A stretch of DNA of 64,000 nt from Guadua angustifolia (Eukaryota > Streptophyta > Magnoliopsida > Poales > Poaceae), in the NCBI GenBank assembly GCA_036346375.1, contig JAYEVE010000828.1, positions 186,001-250,000 on the forward strand, given 5' to 3'. Shown here piece by piece: positions 34,301 to 47,084 of this stretch. The notes under the pieces are model-generated. The model made no database searches and had not been told where the DNA came from. It saw nothing but the letters and a program-made list of their open reading frames with translations. Position 1 is the stretch's first letter; every line of letters starts with the position of its first letter. The position numbers were made by a program, and so were the translations under genes.

Positions 34301-35376
34301 TGACGAATACCCAGGGCATAGGTATCCCCAGCGGCCCAGGAAAAGCATATGGGCCACCACTGTGCCTAAAGCTCGGAAGCCCATAGCTTCCGGTCAAGCC
34401 GGCTCCAAAGGATAGCCCGATCAGCATTGCGAGTCGGGCACCCTCCGAGCGGCACCTGAAGCAGCTGAAAGGCCGACCGACTAGCCTACACGAGGGCGCT
34501 CGGTTCCCCACCAAGCCAACCTCAGAAGGCAGTTCGACCAAACGCAACAGGTCGGGCACCCTACAAACTGCGGCAACGACAACCCAAGGATAATCCGACC
34601 TACGGGTCGGACCGACCAGGAATCCCGAACAAAGCTCAGATCATCTTCGCCAAGAAAGCAGACATCAAATCATCAGAGACCGGCCTCTGTCTCGGTCACC
34701 TACCCCGCTGATGCAGCACCTCAGCATGACCGAACAGAGACAGGAGGCCACGCGCCTTCCCGAGCGGTCCCGAGGTTGGCGCCCGCCGTCGGCACGACTA
34801 CCGCGAAGCGAATCGCCGTTTCCCGGAGGAATGGACCGCACCGTCGCTCTGCGCCTCCACCAACTCGATATGGGGCGTACAACCACCCGTCCAAAGTCAA
34901 GTCCAGCGACGGACACGGCGGCAAAGAAGACCAGGGCGAGGCAAAGGACCGGACTCCTAGGCGTAGGGACCCCCATCCATTTTTTTCCTTTACACGCTCC
35001 CATGTAACCTGCCTCCCAGGCTATATAAGGGGAGGCTTGGCCCTCCGGAGCGGGGCGATCGAACATAGCACGCAAGCAGAGTACGCTTATCGAGGCTCGG
35101 ACGCGCCCATCGCTCTGAGTCCCTCGCACTTGTTGCTATCTCAGCCGACCCCTGTATACGAGGCGCCTAGAGCCCGAGCTCAGCCCCCGCTTGTAACCCG
35201 GCAAATCCGCCAGTATCGGCAATAATACACCGCCACCTCACGGCTCGAGTAGGGCGTTCAGCCCGAACCAGTATATATCCTGGACCCCCTTACTTTCGGT
35301 CTAACCATTCAGGGAGCGGGAGCGCGCGGCCCCTCTAGACTTACAAATTTACTTGCCGGTTCTCAAAACACCGATA
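34301..35376 (+). repeat. Tat 5' LTR (1,076 bp)
   Basis: It runs from TGACGAATACC to ACACCGATA (the final CA has mutated to TA). 34825-35376 matches 48275-48833 in the 3' LTR, with scattered differences and small indels. 34301-34824 has no match in the 3' LTR. Overlapping frames here are on LTR sequence and are not called. Confidence 0.85.
35021..35029 (+). promoter_or_regulatory. TATA box of Tat 5' LTR
   Basis: CTATATAAGG precedes GGAGGCTTGGCCCTCCGGAG, a likely transcription start region ~30 bp downstream. The same box is in the 3' LTR at about 48474-48482. This would mark the U3/R boundary zone. Confidence 0.7.
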
Positions 35377-35394
35377 GTTGGCGCGCCCGGTAAA
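35377..35394 (+). promoter_or_regulatory. Primer binding site of Tat element (degenerate)
   Basis: GTTGGCGCGCCCGGTAAA directly follows the LTR. TTGGCGC-type starts are usual for grass Gypsy elements; the tRNA is not assigned because the rest is not a clean match to one I can recall. Confidence 0.5.
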
Positions 35395-35702
35395 GGGCCT
35401 CATGGCGTCATCGGCGTCTCCGAATTCACGATGGCTTCCTTCGCCGGCGGCGGCGTGCTCGCTCCGAGGCGAATCCGTTCGGTTCGCCGACTTCGTCGTC
35501 ACAGCGCAGGAGCTCGATCTTGCTCGCCGCACCCCAAAACCAGGCCCGTGGCCTGGCACCTGACCTCGCTGCGCCATCGACGACCTTCGCCTCGAAGCCC
35601 TCGAGCGGCCGACACCGACACCCAGCGCACTTTACCGGCGGTCTTGCAGCAGCGCCCGTACGGGCGACGCCACCGCCTCCCACGGGCTTGCATTTCGTGG
35701 CA

Positions 35703-37430
35703 ATGGCCGGCTACGCGCCTACCTCTATCCACGAAATACTGGAGAGTTCCTCCGACGGTGACTCCGGCTCTGACATGGAGCAAGCCTCGGAACGACTATA
35801 CTCCCGCGAATGCTGCGTGGCGGTGTGGAGCGTCGGTCACCAATACTTCCCCGAGTCAAGAGGACCGCCACCGGCGTCCGCCGACGGGCGCCCATCGCCA
35901 AACAGGCCCACGATGACCTTCACCGGCGGCGGGAGCTGAATGCGAGCGGCGGACTAGGCAAGGCGGTCGACCAGCCGGGCCGAACCAACTCGCGCCCAAG
36001 CGGTGCTAAGCGAGCAGCGTGCGCGACGTCGTCTGGCAACAAGCTGGCGAAAAGACGCTCGTTGCCCGTGTTTCCCCTTCCTAGCCAAAATTTCGCCCTG
36101 GTACGTGATCTTTGCTCCGTGGCATCTCAAAGCCGAACGAGCACGAGGCGGGGCTACCTACCGGCACCTCCAGAGTGGTAGAGCATCGCCAGACAAAGAC
36201 GCGTCCGGCCCGGCATCCGTCACCGGGGTCTCATTAAGCCACACGGCAGACTTCGCCACGAAGCGCAAGAGCTGCGCCACTTGTTGGAAGCGACAGGCCT
36301 CCTACACTCTGGCGCGCCGGCGTCTCGAACATCGCCACGACTACCGCGACACCCTCGGCGAGGAGAAAGCGGCCGACGGCGAGGCCCGCTCGCGAGTCGT
36401 CACGGCGGAGCGCGCCCGCGGCATCGTAGTCCAAGCCTCGAAGGCCGGGACCCGGGCATTCTCGGGAGATCCGTCGGTAGTTTCGCCCATTTCCGGCGCA
36501 TTAATATAGCCAAATACAGGAGCAACGAACCCGGTGTTTGGTTGGAAGATTACGGCTACGCTGCCGAGGCAGTGGGTTACTAATGATCTTTTTATCATTT
36601 AGTACCTCCCCATTTACTTAGCGGACTCAGCTCGAGCCTAGCTCAAGTACCTGCCCACCGGAACCATCAAGAGCTGGGCCGACTTGAAGAACGTCTTCGT
36701 CGGTAACTTCCAGGGCACGTACAAGCACCCAAGAAACTCTTGGGACCTAAAAAGCTGCAAGAAGCAGCCGGGAGAAACGCTCCGGGATTATATCCGGTGC
36801 TTCTCCCAGCAGTGTAACGAACTCCCCGACATTAGCGACGCCGACGTCGTTGGGGCGTTCATCTACGGCACCACGTGCAGGGCCTTGGTCCACAAGCTGG
36901 GTTGCCTCAAACCCAGGACCACCAAGGAGCTGCTCGACATTGCCACTAACCACGCCTCCGGCGAGGAGGCCGTGGGGGCCATCTTCGACAAGGGGAAGGC
37001 CAAACGAGAGTCTGGCCCCGAGCCTGCCGCTCCTTCCGACCACTCCGACAAACGAAGGCGGAAGGGAAAACAGGCCCACGAGGACCACACGGTCGCAGCC
37101 GCCGACCGCCCCGACAAGCAGCAGGCGCGGCAGCCATCCGACCACTTCAAAAAATTGATGGAGAGCCCGTGTCTGAACCACGGGTACCCCGTCAAGCACA
37201 AGTACCGGGACTGCGAAGTCTTGAGGCGCTTCCTCTCCGGAAACCCCACACAACCACGGGGTAAAGGAAAGAAGCGTGACCCAACGCCAGAGGTCGGGGT
37301 GGAAAAGGCAGACGGCGGGTTCCCGGAGCCCGACGGGTGCCTCATGATCTTCGGTGGACCGGAGAGTTACGCCGACAAACGGCGGCAAAAGCTTGCCTAC
37401 CGCGAGGTGCACACGGTGACCCCCGCGGTC
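35703..37430 (+). pseudogene. Tat gag, frameshifted
   Basis: A plausible start is the ATG at 35703 (MAGYAPTSIHEILESSSDGD). The middle shows NEPGVWLEDYGYAA (36520s). After a frame change comes a long open frame from 36684 with KNVFVGNFQGTYKHP, PGETLRDYIRCFSQQCNELP and RTTKELLDIATNHASGEEAV, all typical of the grass retrotransposon gag domain. A basic linker and a CLNHG..VKHKYRDC zinc-knuckle-like motif (37170s) follow. A frameshift and stops near 36583-36640 separate the two parts. It would make the capsid/nucleocapsid protein. Confidence 0.8.
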
Positions 37431-40400
37431 CCGAAGTACCTCCGATGGTCAGAGTCCCCAATCACCTTTGATCGGACGGACCACCCCGACCACGTCCCAC
37501 ACCCGGGAAGGTACCCGCTCGTCGTCGACCCCATCGTAGGGTCAAAGCGCCTCACTAAGGTCCTCATGGACGGGGGCAGTGGTCTCAACATCATGTATGT
37601 CGAGACGCTCATGCCAGGGATCCCGCTCGACCTGCGACCAAGCAAAGGCGCCTTTCCACGGCATCATCCTGGTCGTGAGCCTACCCTCTCGGGCAGGTCG
37701 ACCTGCCCGTTACCTTTGGGGGACCCGAAAACTTCCGTACCGAAACCCTCACCTTTGAGGTTGTGGGGTTCGCGGGTTCCTACCACGCCATTCTGGGGAA
37801 GTCGTGTTACGCCAAGTTCATGGCGATCCCCAACTATACCTATCTGAAGCTGAAGATCCTAGGGCCACGAGGCATCATTACCGTGGCCTCATCCTTCCTT
37901 CGCTTTCAGCTATGGCGAACGGGCAAATTCCGGCTTCGGGCGGTCATTGCATTCGCCGAGCTCAACAACTATCGGAGGCAAGCCTCCGACTCCGTCCCCA
38001 GCTCCAGCAAGTCGGGACCAGGGTCCTTCAAGTCTACGGAGGACACGAAGGGGGTCGCAATCGATCCCGAAGACCCGGCCAAGACCATGCGGATAGGGTC
38101 CGCCCTCCCCGCCAAATAGGAAAGCGTGCTCGTCGATTTCCTCCGGGCAAATCGAGATGTCTTCGCATGGAAGACCTCCGACATGCCTGGCATCCCAAGG
38201 GAAGTCGCCGAGCACACCCTGAACATCCGACCCGGCGCAAGGCCGGTTGCTCAACGCCTGCGCCGCTTCGACGAAGAGAAGCGCAGGCTCATAGGGGAGG
38301 AGGTAGCCAAGCTTTTGGAAGCAGGGTTCATAAAAGAGGTACGCCACCCCGAGTGGCTTGCCAACCCTGTCCTTGTAAAAAAGAAATCCGGGCAATGGAG
38401 GATGTGTGTTGACAACACGAGCCTGAACAAGGCGTGTCCCAAGGACCATTTTCCTTTGCCGGATCGACCAAATCGTCGATTCCACATTTGGGTGTGAATC
38501 GCTCTCCTTCTGGGCGCCTACTCGGGCTATCACGATTCGATGAAAGAATCCGACCACTCGCGACTTCTTTCATCACCCCATCGGCTCGGCCGTTTTGTTC
38601 ACGTAACGATGCCCTTTGATGCAAAACGGGTGCTACATACCGGCGATGCATGTACACTGCTTTTGACGACCAAATCGACCGTAACATCGAGGTGTGCGTG
38701 GGCGACATTGTCGTCCAAAACCGGAAGGCGGCGACCTCGTCGTCGACCTCGAAAAACCAACTGCGAACCTCGAGCGGTTTAGCATCAAACTCAACCAGAA
38801 GTGCGTTTTCGGGGTCCCCAAGGGAAAGCTTCTTGGATTCATCATATCTGAACGCGGCATCGAAGCCAACCCGGTGAAGATCTCCGCGATCATGAAGATG
38901 GGTCCGATTGCCGATCTAAAGGGCGTCCAAAAGCTAACGGGATGCCTCGCGGCTTTGAGCCGTTTCGTATCTCGCCTCGGCGAGCGCGGGATGCCGCTCT
39001 ACAAGCTGCTCAGGAGGTCTGACCGCTTCAGTTGGACGCATGAAGCTCAGGAAGCCCTCGACCGATTGAAGGCCTTCTGGCGTCGCCCGGTCTGACAGTA
39101 TTTGGTAGGCGTGCGAACCTCTGCTCCTCTACATTGCCGCCACGACCGAATGTCGTGAGTCTGGCGCTTCGTCGCCGGCCAGGCGGAGAAGGCGCGCCCT
39201 CAAGGTGCAGCGACCGGTCTACTTCATCAATGAAGTACTCTCGGAGTCAAAGGCCCGCTATCCGCAAGTGCAGAAGCTACTCTACGCGGTGCTAATCGCA
39301 AAGAGAAAGCTGATCCACTACTTCGGCCAGCACCCCGTCTCCGTGGTAACATCTTCGCCGCTAGGCAAGATCATCCGCAACCGCGACGCCTCGGGGAGGA
39401 TAGCCAAGTGGGCTCTCGAGCTCAGCGACCTCGACATCTCGTTCGTCCCCAAGACGGCGATCAAGTCACAAGCTTTTGCAGACTTTGTTGCAGAGTGGAC
39501 CAAAACCCAGGCGCCCCCGGTGCTTGAAGACCCCGAGTATTGGACGATGTACTTCGATGGGTCCTACACAAGGAACGGAGTGGGTGCCGGAATCGTTATC
39601 GTTTCCCCACTCGGCAACAAACTCCAATATGTCGTCCGTTTGCTCTTCGACGCCACGAACAACATCGCCGAGTACGAAGCTCTCATCAACGGTCTCCGGA
39701 TCGCCGCCGACCTCGGCATACGGCGGCTTTACGTATACGGCGACTCTAAGCTGGTGGTCGACCAGGTCATGAAGACCTCGGAGCCCCGAGACCCCCGCAT
39801 GGCAGCATACTGCCGCGAAGTGTGCAAGCTTGAAGAAAAATTCAAGGGGTTCGAACTCCACCACAGCTACCGGTGTTACAATGGCGAGGCCGACTACCTC
39901 GCCAACCTCGCTTCCGGCAAAGGACCGGTTCCGACCGGGATCTTCGTCCATGACCTTCACCACCCATCCGTCCGACCGGACCCGACGGCCGAGCAGGCGG
40001 CCGATCCGCCCGCCTCGGCTGAGCCGACCGCTAACCCATTTGGTTCTTGCAGTAGTCAGGTCCAGCCCGACGTCTTGATGGCTGAATCCGACTGGAGAAA
40101 GCCCTACGTCGAGCGCTTGGCGGACGGGACGCTCCCCCCAGATCCAACCGAGGCCCGGCGCCTCGCTCGGCGAGCGAAGTCTTTTGTCTGAGTCGGCGAG
40201 GACCTTTACAAGAGAGTCCCTCGGGGTCCTCGTGGTGCATCCTGGCCGACCAAGGCAAGGGTTACTGCTCGACATCCATGGCGGGGTGTGCGGTCATCAC
40301 GCAAGACACCACGGTCCCTCGTGGGTAAGGCCTTCGTCAAGGTTTCTATTGGCCGATCGCCGTGGTCGACGCCGAACAAGGTGCCAATTTTGCCCCCAGA

Positions 40401-41302
40401 CACACCTTCCAGCCCAAACCCTCCAGACGATTCCCATCACATGGCCATTTGCGGTCTAGGGACTCGATCTGCTCGGACCTTTCAAGAAGGCGCCCGGGGG
40501 CTTCACTCACCTCTTTGTAGTGGTGGACAAGTTTACCAAATGGATAGAGGCGAAGCCAGTCGCCACCGTCACGTCCGCGCAAGCGGCCGACTTCTTCCGC
40601 GGCATCGTTTACCGATTTGGCGTCCCGAACTCCATCATCACCGACAATGGTACGCAGTTTACGGGGTAGGAATTTCTCGAATTCTGCGACGACTTCAACA
40701 TTCGCGTCGACTGGGTGGCCGTGGCCCACCCGCAGACCAACGGCCAGGCCGAGAGGGCGAACGGCATGATCCTTCAGGGGCTCAAGCCGCGAATCTTCAA
40801 TCAATTGAAGAAGTCAGTGGGACGGTGGGCAGCCGAGCTGCCCTCCGTCCTTTGGAGCCTGCGGACCACTCCGACCCGGTCAACCGGCTTTACGCCATTC
40901 TTCCTGGTATTCGACGCCGAAGCTGTCCTGCCAACCGACCTGGAATACGGCGCTCCGAGGCTACAAACCTTTGACCAAGCTCGGGGACTCGACTCGCAGC
41001 AAGACGCCATCGACCAGCTCGATGAGGCGCGCGACGTTGCTGTCCTCCGGTCGGCCAAATATCAGCAAACGCTGCGGCGCTATCAGAGTCGCCAGATCCG
41101 CGGTCGAGCCTTCAACGTAGGCGACTTGGTCCTGCGCCAAGTTCAGTCCAACGTTGGCAAGCACAAGCTTTCACCTCCGTGGGAAGGCCCCTTCACCGTT
41201 GTGGAGGTAATCCAGCCCGGCACCTACCGACTAAGGGACGCCGATGGCAACGTTGTTTCAAACGCTTGGAACATCGAAAAGCTCAGGCGATTTTTTCCCT
41301 GA
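37431..41302 (+). pseudogene. Tat pol (protease-RT-RNase H-aRNase H-integrase), decayed
   Basis: Protease: VLMDGGSGLNIMYVETL (37560s), then a frameshift near 37650. RT: VFAWKTSDMPGIP through GQWRMCVDNTSLNKACPKDHFPLP (38150-38465), then further frame changes. The catalytic YVDD is CVGD at 38695-38706. First RNase H: about 39190-39500. Second, archaeal-type RNase H: about 39538-39930, with YFDGS, EYEALINGL and YGDSKLVV present. Integrase: HGGVCGHHA finger remnant (40280s), the D-D-E core split over frames with ITDNGTQF (40640s) and TAG stops near 40455 and 40669, then an open C-terminal frame 40715-41302 including HPQTNGQAERANGMI. The enzyme set cannot be made from this copy. Confidence 0.88.
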
Positions 41303-41728
41303 GACTTATTTCTTAGCCGAACGTCCCTATCAGCCTGACAAGCCCGAGCGGCGCGAACCCGCTCGGGGGCTTCTAGTCTACGTAACCTCGTTACGTAGCG
41401 CCCTAATCGACCTAAGGTCTTCCCCTCGAAGGAACCACTTCGACCCGGCTACTACGGCCTACGTCTTGTAAAAACTCCAGTAGTTTTTCTTGACTACGAC
41501 CGCTAAAGTAGTGGTCCGCGGGGCGAAGTGGTCTTCATGCGGGCGACCCACGGACGATCCGCAAAGGGTTTTCGCAAGCGGTCAGCAGTAATCAGGCGTT
41601 CGGCAAAGGAAAGAAATATGGAAGATAAAATATCAAGCGCAGTAAAGCTTCTGAAGCATGCGTCGTATGAATTTCGACAAGAGTGCGAAGCATACATCAC
41701 AGACAAGTAAAAATCAAAGGTCCACAGT
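41303..41728. other. Tat pol/antisense-gene spacer
   Basis: No coding sequence recognised. It holds the end of the plus-strand pol transcript region and the 3' side of the minus-strand gene at 41729-42819. Short frames here are not supported. Confidence 0.4.
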
Positions 41729-42819
41729 TCAAGCTAACCCTAAAACAGAAAGGAGTGCAAAAATCTGCAAAACAGCGGGCCGGAGCGCGAAGACGGAAGG
41801 TGGCCCCCGACCCCGAAGATGCCTCGCCTGCACGACAAAGTCCCCTAAGGGTCTGGGCCGAAGAAGGCGTCCTCCTCGTCGTCTTCCCCGAAGCTCCCGC
41901 TCACCTCGGCCTCGTCGTTCCGAGACTTCCAGGTGCAGCCGCCCCGCCACCATCTCCGCCGCCTCCCGTACCCTGGCCCGCGCCAGAGCCGGCTCGCCTA
42001 GGATCCGGGAGACAGTCGCCACCGGATCGAAGGAGCCACACCGGCTGGCGCAGCACGCCAGCACGTACACCGCCGTCAGGGCGGAGACCCTCCGCCCTTC
42101 ACGAGCAGAGCGTTCCCGGAGAGCCTGGGGCAGGCCCTCCAATGCCTCGGCCACTCGGGTGAGGCCGAAGGCACACTGAGCCACGGTGAGCTCCACCAGC
42201 TCGTTCAGCCGCGCCCCCAGTGGCCTCAGGCTTCTGCCCACGCTCTCGTAGGTAGGACGGAGCATGGAGAGGAGAACCCCGCGCGTGGAGTTGAAATCCT
42301 CACGCGCGCGGGCCAGCTCCATCTCAGCAGCCTCCGCACGAGACCGCCGAGCCGCTGCCTCGTCTTCGGCGGCCTGGGCCCTCGCCCGCAGCATCGTCAC
42401 CTCCGCCCCAAGGGCGGCGGAGGACAACGCACAGAAACAGAGCCGGCGTCGCGACCGCAGTGGCGTCCACCATCTTGGCCGCCCGCTCCCTCACCCGGAG
42501 GCCACTCCCGCCGAGGAATCTTTGGCGCCACTCGCGCCGGGCGCCACCAACCGCCTGGCGTCGGGAACTGCCGCAAACAAGGACGCAAGACCGACGTTAG
42601 TATGGAAACCCTAGTACTTCACCAGAACAACTGGAAAGGAACTTACCTGCGGTGAGGGCTCCAGATACATAACCTCGGCGAGGGCAGGTTGAGCCCGCCC
42701 CCCGCCGCCGCTCCGGAGGAGCCTCCCTCCATCTGGGACTTCTTGGGGGGCGAGCCCCTAGGAACTGCCTCCGCCACTGGCTTCCCCGCCCTTCTGTCAT
42801 CACCACCACCACTCGCCAT
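41729..42819 (-). CDS. Tat antisense gene 2, coiled-coil protein (probable two exons)
   Basis: The first exon starts at ATG 42819 (M-A-S-G-G-G-D-D-R-R) and ends at a good splice donor, CAG/GTAAGT, at 42646. A later minus-strand frame (42427 to 41729, 232 codons) is rich in Ala/Arg/Glu heptads (LRARAQAAEDEAAARRSRAEAAEMELARAR), so it is probably a coiled coil. The exon 2 boundary is not fixed. A TATA box lies ~100 bp upstream on the same strand. The function is unknown; Tat elements often carry antisense frames after pol. Confidence 0.5.
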
Positions 42820-42920
42820 TCCGTCCTCAGAAAGCTCTTCCGAAACCGGGCTTGAAGGCGAAGGAGGCGAAGAGAAACAACGCTGACGCTGGGAATGATT
42901 ACCATTCCCCTCCGCCCTCC

Positions 42921-42930
42921 ATATTTATAA
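42921..42930 (-). promoter_or_regulatory. TATA box for Tat antisense gene 2
   Basis: The minus strand reads TTATAAATAT within CCGCCCTTATAAATATGGAG, 102 bp before the ATG at 42819. Position and sequence suit a plant core promoter. Confidence 0.5.
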
Positions 42931-43305
42931 GGGCGGAATGAGGCGGCCGAAACCACCCTCGCTTCGCGTGCTCCGCACCGCTTCCTGACATGCCCGCGGC
43001 CCGATGCTCCGACGTGACGGTCATTAAAATCCCACTTCGCATTTAATGCCGACGAGACGACGCGAACTCGGAACGACGCCATTTCGCGCCAAGACGGCAC
43101 GGCCCTTCGGTTTCTGCGCAAACAAGAGCTACACGGACAACTTTGGGATTCGCGCCAAGTGCCGGCGAACTGCGCGACGACCGGACCAAAAAGATAAGTC
43201 ACCTGACTCTCGGTCCCTTTTACGATTATCTCGAAAGACCAGCAATACGTGCCGACCACGGCCTGGTCGCCACGCATCGCTCGGGGGCCCGGGAGCAACG
43301 CCGTT

Positions 43306-43710
43306 CACATTCATACGGGTCGGCGATCGACTGACCACTCGGCTTCCTAGCAGGTAACCCGTCCGACCCAGCGCTCGACCTCGCCCGGTGGCTCACGGTT
43401 TGACGGCAAGGCCAGCGGTAGGGGCTACCCATGCGGCGCGAGCCACAAGTCAGTCGGCAAACCCCCTCTCCTGCATAAAATGTGAATGGATGCTTTTGTT
43501 TTTCAACGTCATTCATATTCATACGGGTCGGTGATCCGACCGACCACTCGGCTTCCCTAGCGGGTAACCTGTCCGACCCAAGCGCTGCGGCCTACGCCCC
43601 AGCGGCTGCGGTTTCGAAGTAGCACTTTGCGGTAAGGGGCTACCCGTGCGGTGTGAGCCACAAGTCAGTCGGAGTCACTCCTCTCCTGCATGAAACATGA
43701 ATGGACGCCT
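43306..43710. repeat. ~203-bp tandem duplication in Tat 3' region
   Basis: CATTCATACGGGTCGGYGAT, then GACCACTCGGCTTCC, GGGGCTACCC.TGCGG, GAGCCACAAGTCAGTCGG and CTCTCCTGCAT.AAA..TGAATGGA, occurs at about 43311 and again at about 43517. The copies differ at roughly one base in eight and by small indels. The unit lies upstream of antisense gene 2 and downstream of antisense gene 1. Confidence 0.8.
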
Positions 43711-44385
43711 TTTGGCCCCAGGGTTCGTTAGCACTTCCTTCGCGCTTCCCTCGGAAAAATCGGACACGCCTACGCCGAAAAACCTCAGCGGTTTCCAGGG
43801 CTATGGATACCGAGTAGCCACCAGCACAGGAAAGCACGAAGGAACAAAACTCAAACTCGCGAATAAACACAAAAACGAACCCCGATTCATTACATGTCAA
43901 AGTTCTTTACATCTGCAAAAATAGGATAATGTCTAACATCATTCATATTCCCCGTGGAAGACGCTTTGCGGCGATATCCGATTAGCGATCACTCGGGCAT
44001 GCGGCTCGACTTGGAGTGCAAACCGATCGACCTCCTCGTCGGACCGGTTCCTGGCGATCCCGCTGCTAACGTTGTCCAGGTTAATACCGTTATAAAAGGA
44101 CATGGTGTTAACAAGCGCAGAAGTGGCTCCCAGGGCAGCACTCGTCTTCACTGACATCTCGACATGCTCCGGCACACGAGCCAGTTCGGTTGCGAGCGAA
44201 CTTGTATCCCGTGCAGCCTCGAGTACTCGGTCGCAGACAGCTCGGCTGACCTTCCCCAAGGTGGTCAATTCGGCGGCCAGCTCGGCCCGGCCGCCCTCCG
44301 CTACTGTTGCGCCGACCGAGCCACCGCCTCTGCCGCGACCACCGCGTCGCGCTCCTCCACCGCCAATCGCCGTGCCGCCGCCACT

Positions 44386-47084
44386 TCACCGAGATTCTTC
44401 TGCAACTCTGAAGATCAAAGCAGAAATTAAAAGCGCGCTCAACGACGGCGCCTTCCAAATCGACCCAAGCAACGATCCCCTACCGGCCGAGGCATCCGTC
44501 ATAGCTTGGAGCCTTCCTAGGGCCTCCTCACCGGACTTCCTCGCCGCAGCCGCCTCATCGCGAGAGATCTCCTGAGAGTTGCGAGCCTCCTCCTCGAGCT
44601 TCTGTGCCGCTGCTGCTTCCGCCTGAGCGGCGACCTTGGCACTACTGGCTTCCGCTAGGAGGGACTCCAGCTCAAATACCCTCGCCCTCAGGGACCGACC
44701 CGACCGGCGCTCCTCCTGCAAGATATCGGCCATCTCGTTCATCGTCCGGCGGGCTTCCTCTGCCGCCGACCGTTCGCGCGCCACGGCTTCCCGAGCCTCA
44801 TGTAGCTCGAAGCCCAGTTGGTCGCGATCCTTCTCCGCGGCCGTCCCCTGGCCGTGCAGGCGACGGAGGAACCCGGACTTGCCTTCTGAGCGCTCCCGCA
44901 GACGCTGCAACCAGCCGGCACTTCATTACGAGACCCAGCAAAATTCGAAAAGGCGGAGAAATTTTGAACACAACTTACCACGACGGCTGGATCGATCCCC
45001 CCGGTGACTGTGTCCAGCACCCTGCTGGAGGACTCAAGAAGGTGACCCAAGCTCGCCCGAATCTTCTCCATCTCAGTCTTGGCTCGCTGGGAACCCTCCC
45101 GCAGGGATTCCCACTCCCCAAGCTCCGCCCCATCGCCCAGCGTGAATGATGCCTCGCCGGACGGGTCGCCGCCCGGCCAGACTAAGATGGACGGTGGCGA
45201 CCGAAGAGTTTCCTCCGTGGTCGTCCCGGCAGCCCACGCCGACGGCGGGACCTCTGTCACCACCGCCGGCGGATCCACGACCACCACCAGCACCGCCTGC
45301 AGCTCCTTTCCTAGCCGCCCCCCCGGCGACGATGGCGGCAAGGCTTCGATGCCGAGATCGGCGACGCCGGCGGGCGGGCGCAAGGTTTGCTCGTCATCAT
45401 CGGCCCCGATCTGGCGGCGAAGCTCGGCGGTCGCCGGGCCGTGGCGTGCTTGGCTCCGCGATCGATTCTGGCACAACCACGGCGCAACCATTCGTCGGCA
45501 TCTGCGAAGCGCGACCAACGCCGCCGCCTCCACCATTTGCTCTGACCCGGCTGGCGTATCCCCAACTTCTACCGGCGAGAGTAGCGGCGTCGGTCCCGAT
45601 GGCGATTCTGCCACCTCTGTCAGGCTCTCCCCCGTGAAATCCCTAAGGACAATGGCCGATCAGAAACAGCTCGAGCGAAATCAATGGGCATGACAAAAGA
45701 GACAAAACTAACCGCATTGAGCGGGTGCTGAACAACCACGCTCTCTTCACCGGTCTCCCTGGCGAGGGAGAGCCATCTCTCCCTCCTTCCGGGGGCGCCC
45801 CCGTCGGAGGAGCCCTTGCTTGGGGTACCGCGACGGTGACCTCCGTATCGGCGCCCTCCAACAGATCGTCACTTGACGACAGCCTGAAATCAAACGCTTC
45901 GTATGGATCATCGGGATCTCTGCCGTCACTGGAGGATGACCCCGCGCCGACCGAGGAGAGGGCGGTCGACTCGACACCACACTACCATGTGCCTTGCATT
46001 GCTGCCAGCGCCTTCCTCTTCTCCTTCCTCCTGCCTTCCCTACGCTCTTTCCGAGCGGACTCCCTCTTCGGCCTTATCACGGCACGCCGCCTCATTCCTT
46101 CTCCCAGAGCCATGCAGGAGGATGCTCCAAGTAGGCCCTAAAAGTGGTGGAAACTCTATTCGAGTCACAACACGAGGAATTAAGACAAGGAACACAGGGA
46201 AAAGTAGGGTAGCCACCCAGTTACCAAATTTGGGGGCTTTTCACGAGAAAGGCTCTGGGGGCCGCACTGCCACTGCGGGCCCTCACAGCCGGGACGGCAG
46301 ACACCTGAGCCTCCACCTCTGACGAGGGGAGGTCCGAACGCTCCATCCTCATGGGGTCAGACGCTCCTACATACTTGAACATCGGGTGAGGCCTGTCCAT
46401 GAGGGGTTGTACGCGTCTCGTCATGAACGCGCGGACGACGACATCACCCGTCAAGCCTCGCCTCTTCAGAGCCGCGAGCTGCTCAAGGATCACCTCCATC
46501 TTCCTCTTTTCCTTCGTGTCTACCGGCCGGTTCCATTCGGGCACCGCCTCGGGTCGTCTCCCGGTGAAGGCCGGGGCGCTGTCCCCCACGTTCCAAATGT
46601 AGAACCATTCGGAGTGTCATCCCCGGTTCGATGTAGGCAGCTTCATGTCAATGTATTCTGTCCCCCGGTTAGACCGAAGTTGGATGGCGGCGCCGCCGAT
46701 CGGCGCCAACAATGCGCCCGCCGCCGACTTTCCCTTCAGCGGCCGCATATGGAAGAAATACCTCCAGAGGGCCCAGTGGGGCTCGATCCCCAGAAAAGCC
46801 TCGCACAGCGTGATGAAGATCGCGATGTGCAGCACGCCGTGGGGGTTCAGATGATGCACCTCCACCTTGTAGAAGTGAAGAAGCCGGCAAACAAATGTGT
46901 GGAGGGGGAGGCCGAACCCGCGCTCGAAAAAGGATGCGGATACAACGATCTCGCCGTCGCCGGGCTCTGGGGCTACGGCCCCCGTCGGCACCCTCCACCA
47001 AGACACGTTGCGCGGGAGGAGAAATCGTTTCTTCTCTAGGCCAAGAACACCAGCATCAAGAACGGAGCACTCCGGCCACGTCAT
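44386..47084 (-). pseudogene. Tat antisense gene 1: Transposase_28-like plus coiled coil
   Basis: The first part (47084-46617) has FERGFGLPLHTFVCRLLHFY and HGVLHIAIFITLCEAFLGIE, a strong match to the plant 'putative gypsy type transposon' domain (Transposase_28, PF04195). One TGA (46615 region, W to stop) separates it from RRPEAVPEWNRPVDTKEKRK…RRVQPLMDRPHPMFKYVG (46589-46221), which continues the same protein. Later minus-strand frames (45614-44739 and 44910-44386) include WESLREGSQRAKTEMEKIRA and a long Ala/Glu coiled coil (EEARNSQEISRDEAAAARKS). A GTAAGT donor near 44978 suggests introns. The name Transposase_28 is historical; no transposase activity is known. Confidence 0.65.

Noticed and set aside
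35353..35939. 187- and 139-codon frames after the Tat primer site as separate genes
   Set aside because: The second includes the likely gag N-terminus; the first is its shadow in another frame. Treated as part of gag.
39466..40275. 269-codon minus-strand frame opposite the Tat RNase H
   Set aside because: It is the antisense shadow of the plus-strand RNase H and linker coding sequence; no known domain is visible on that strand.
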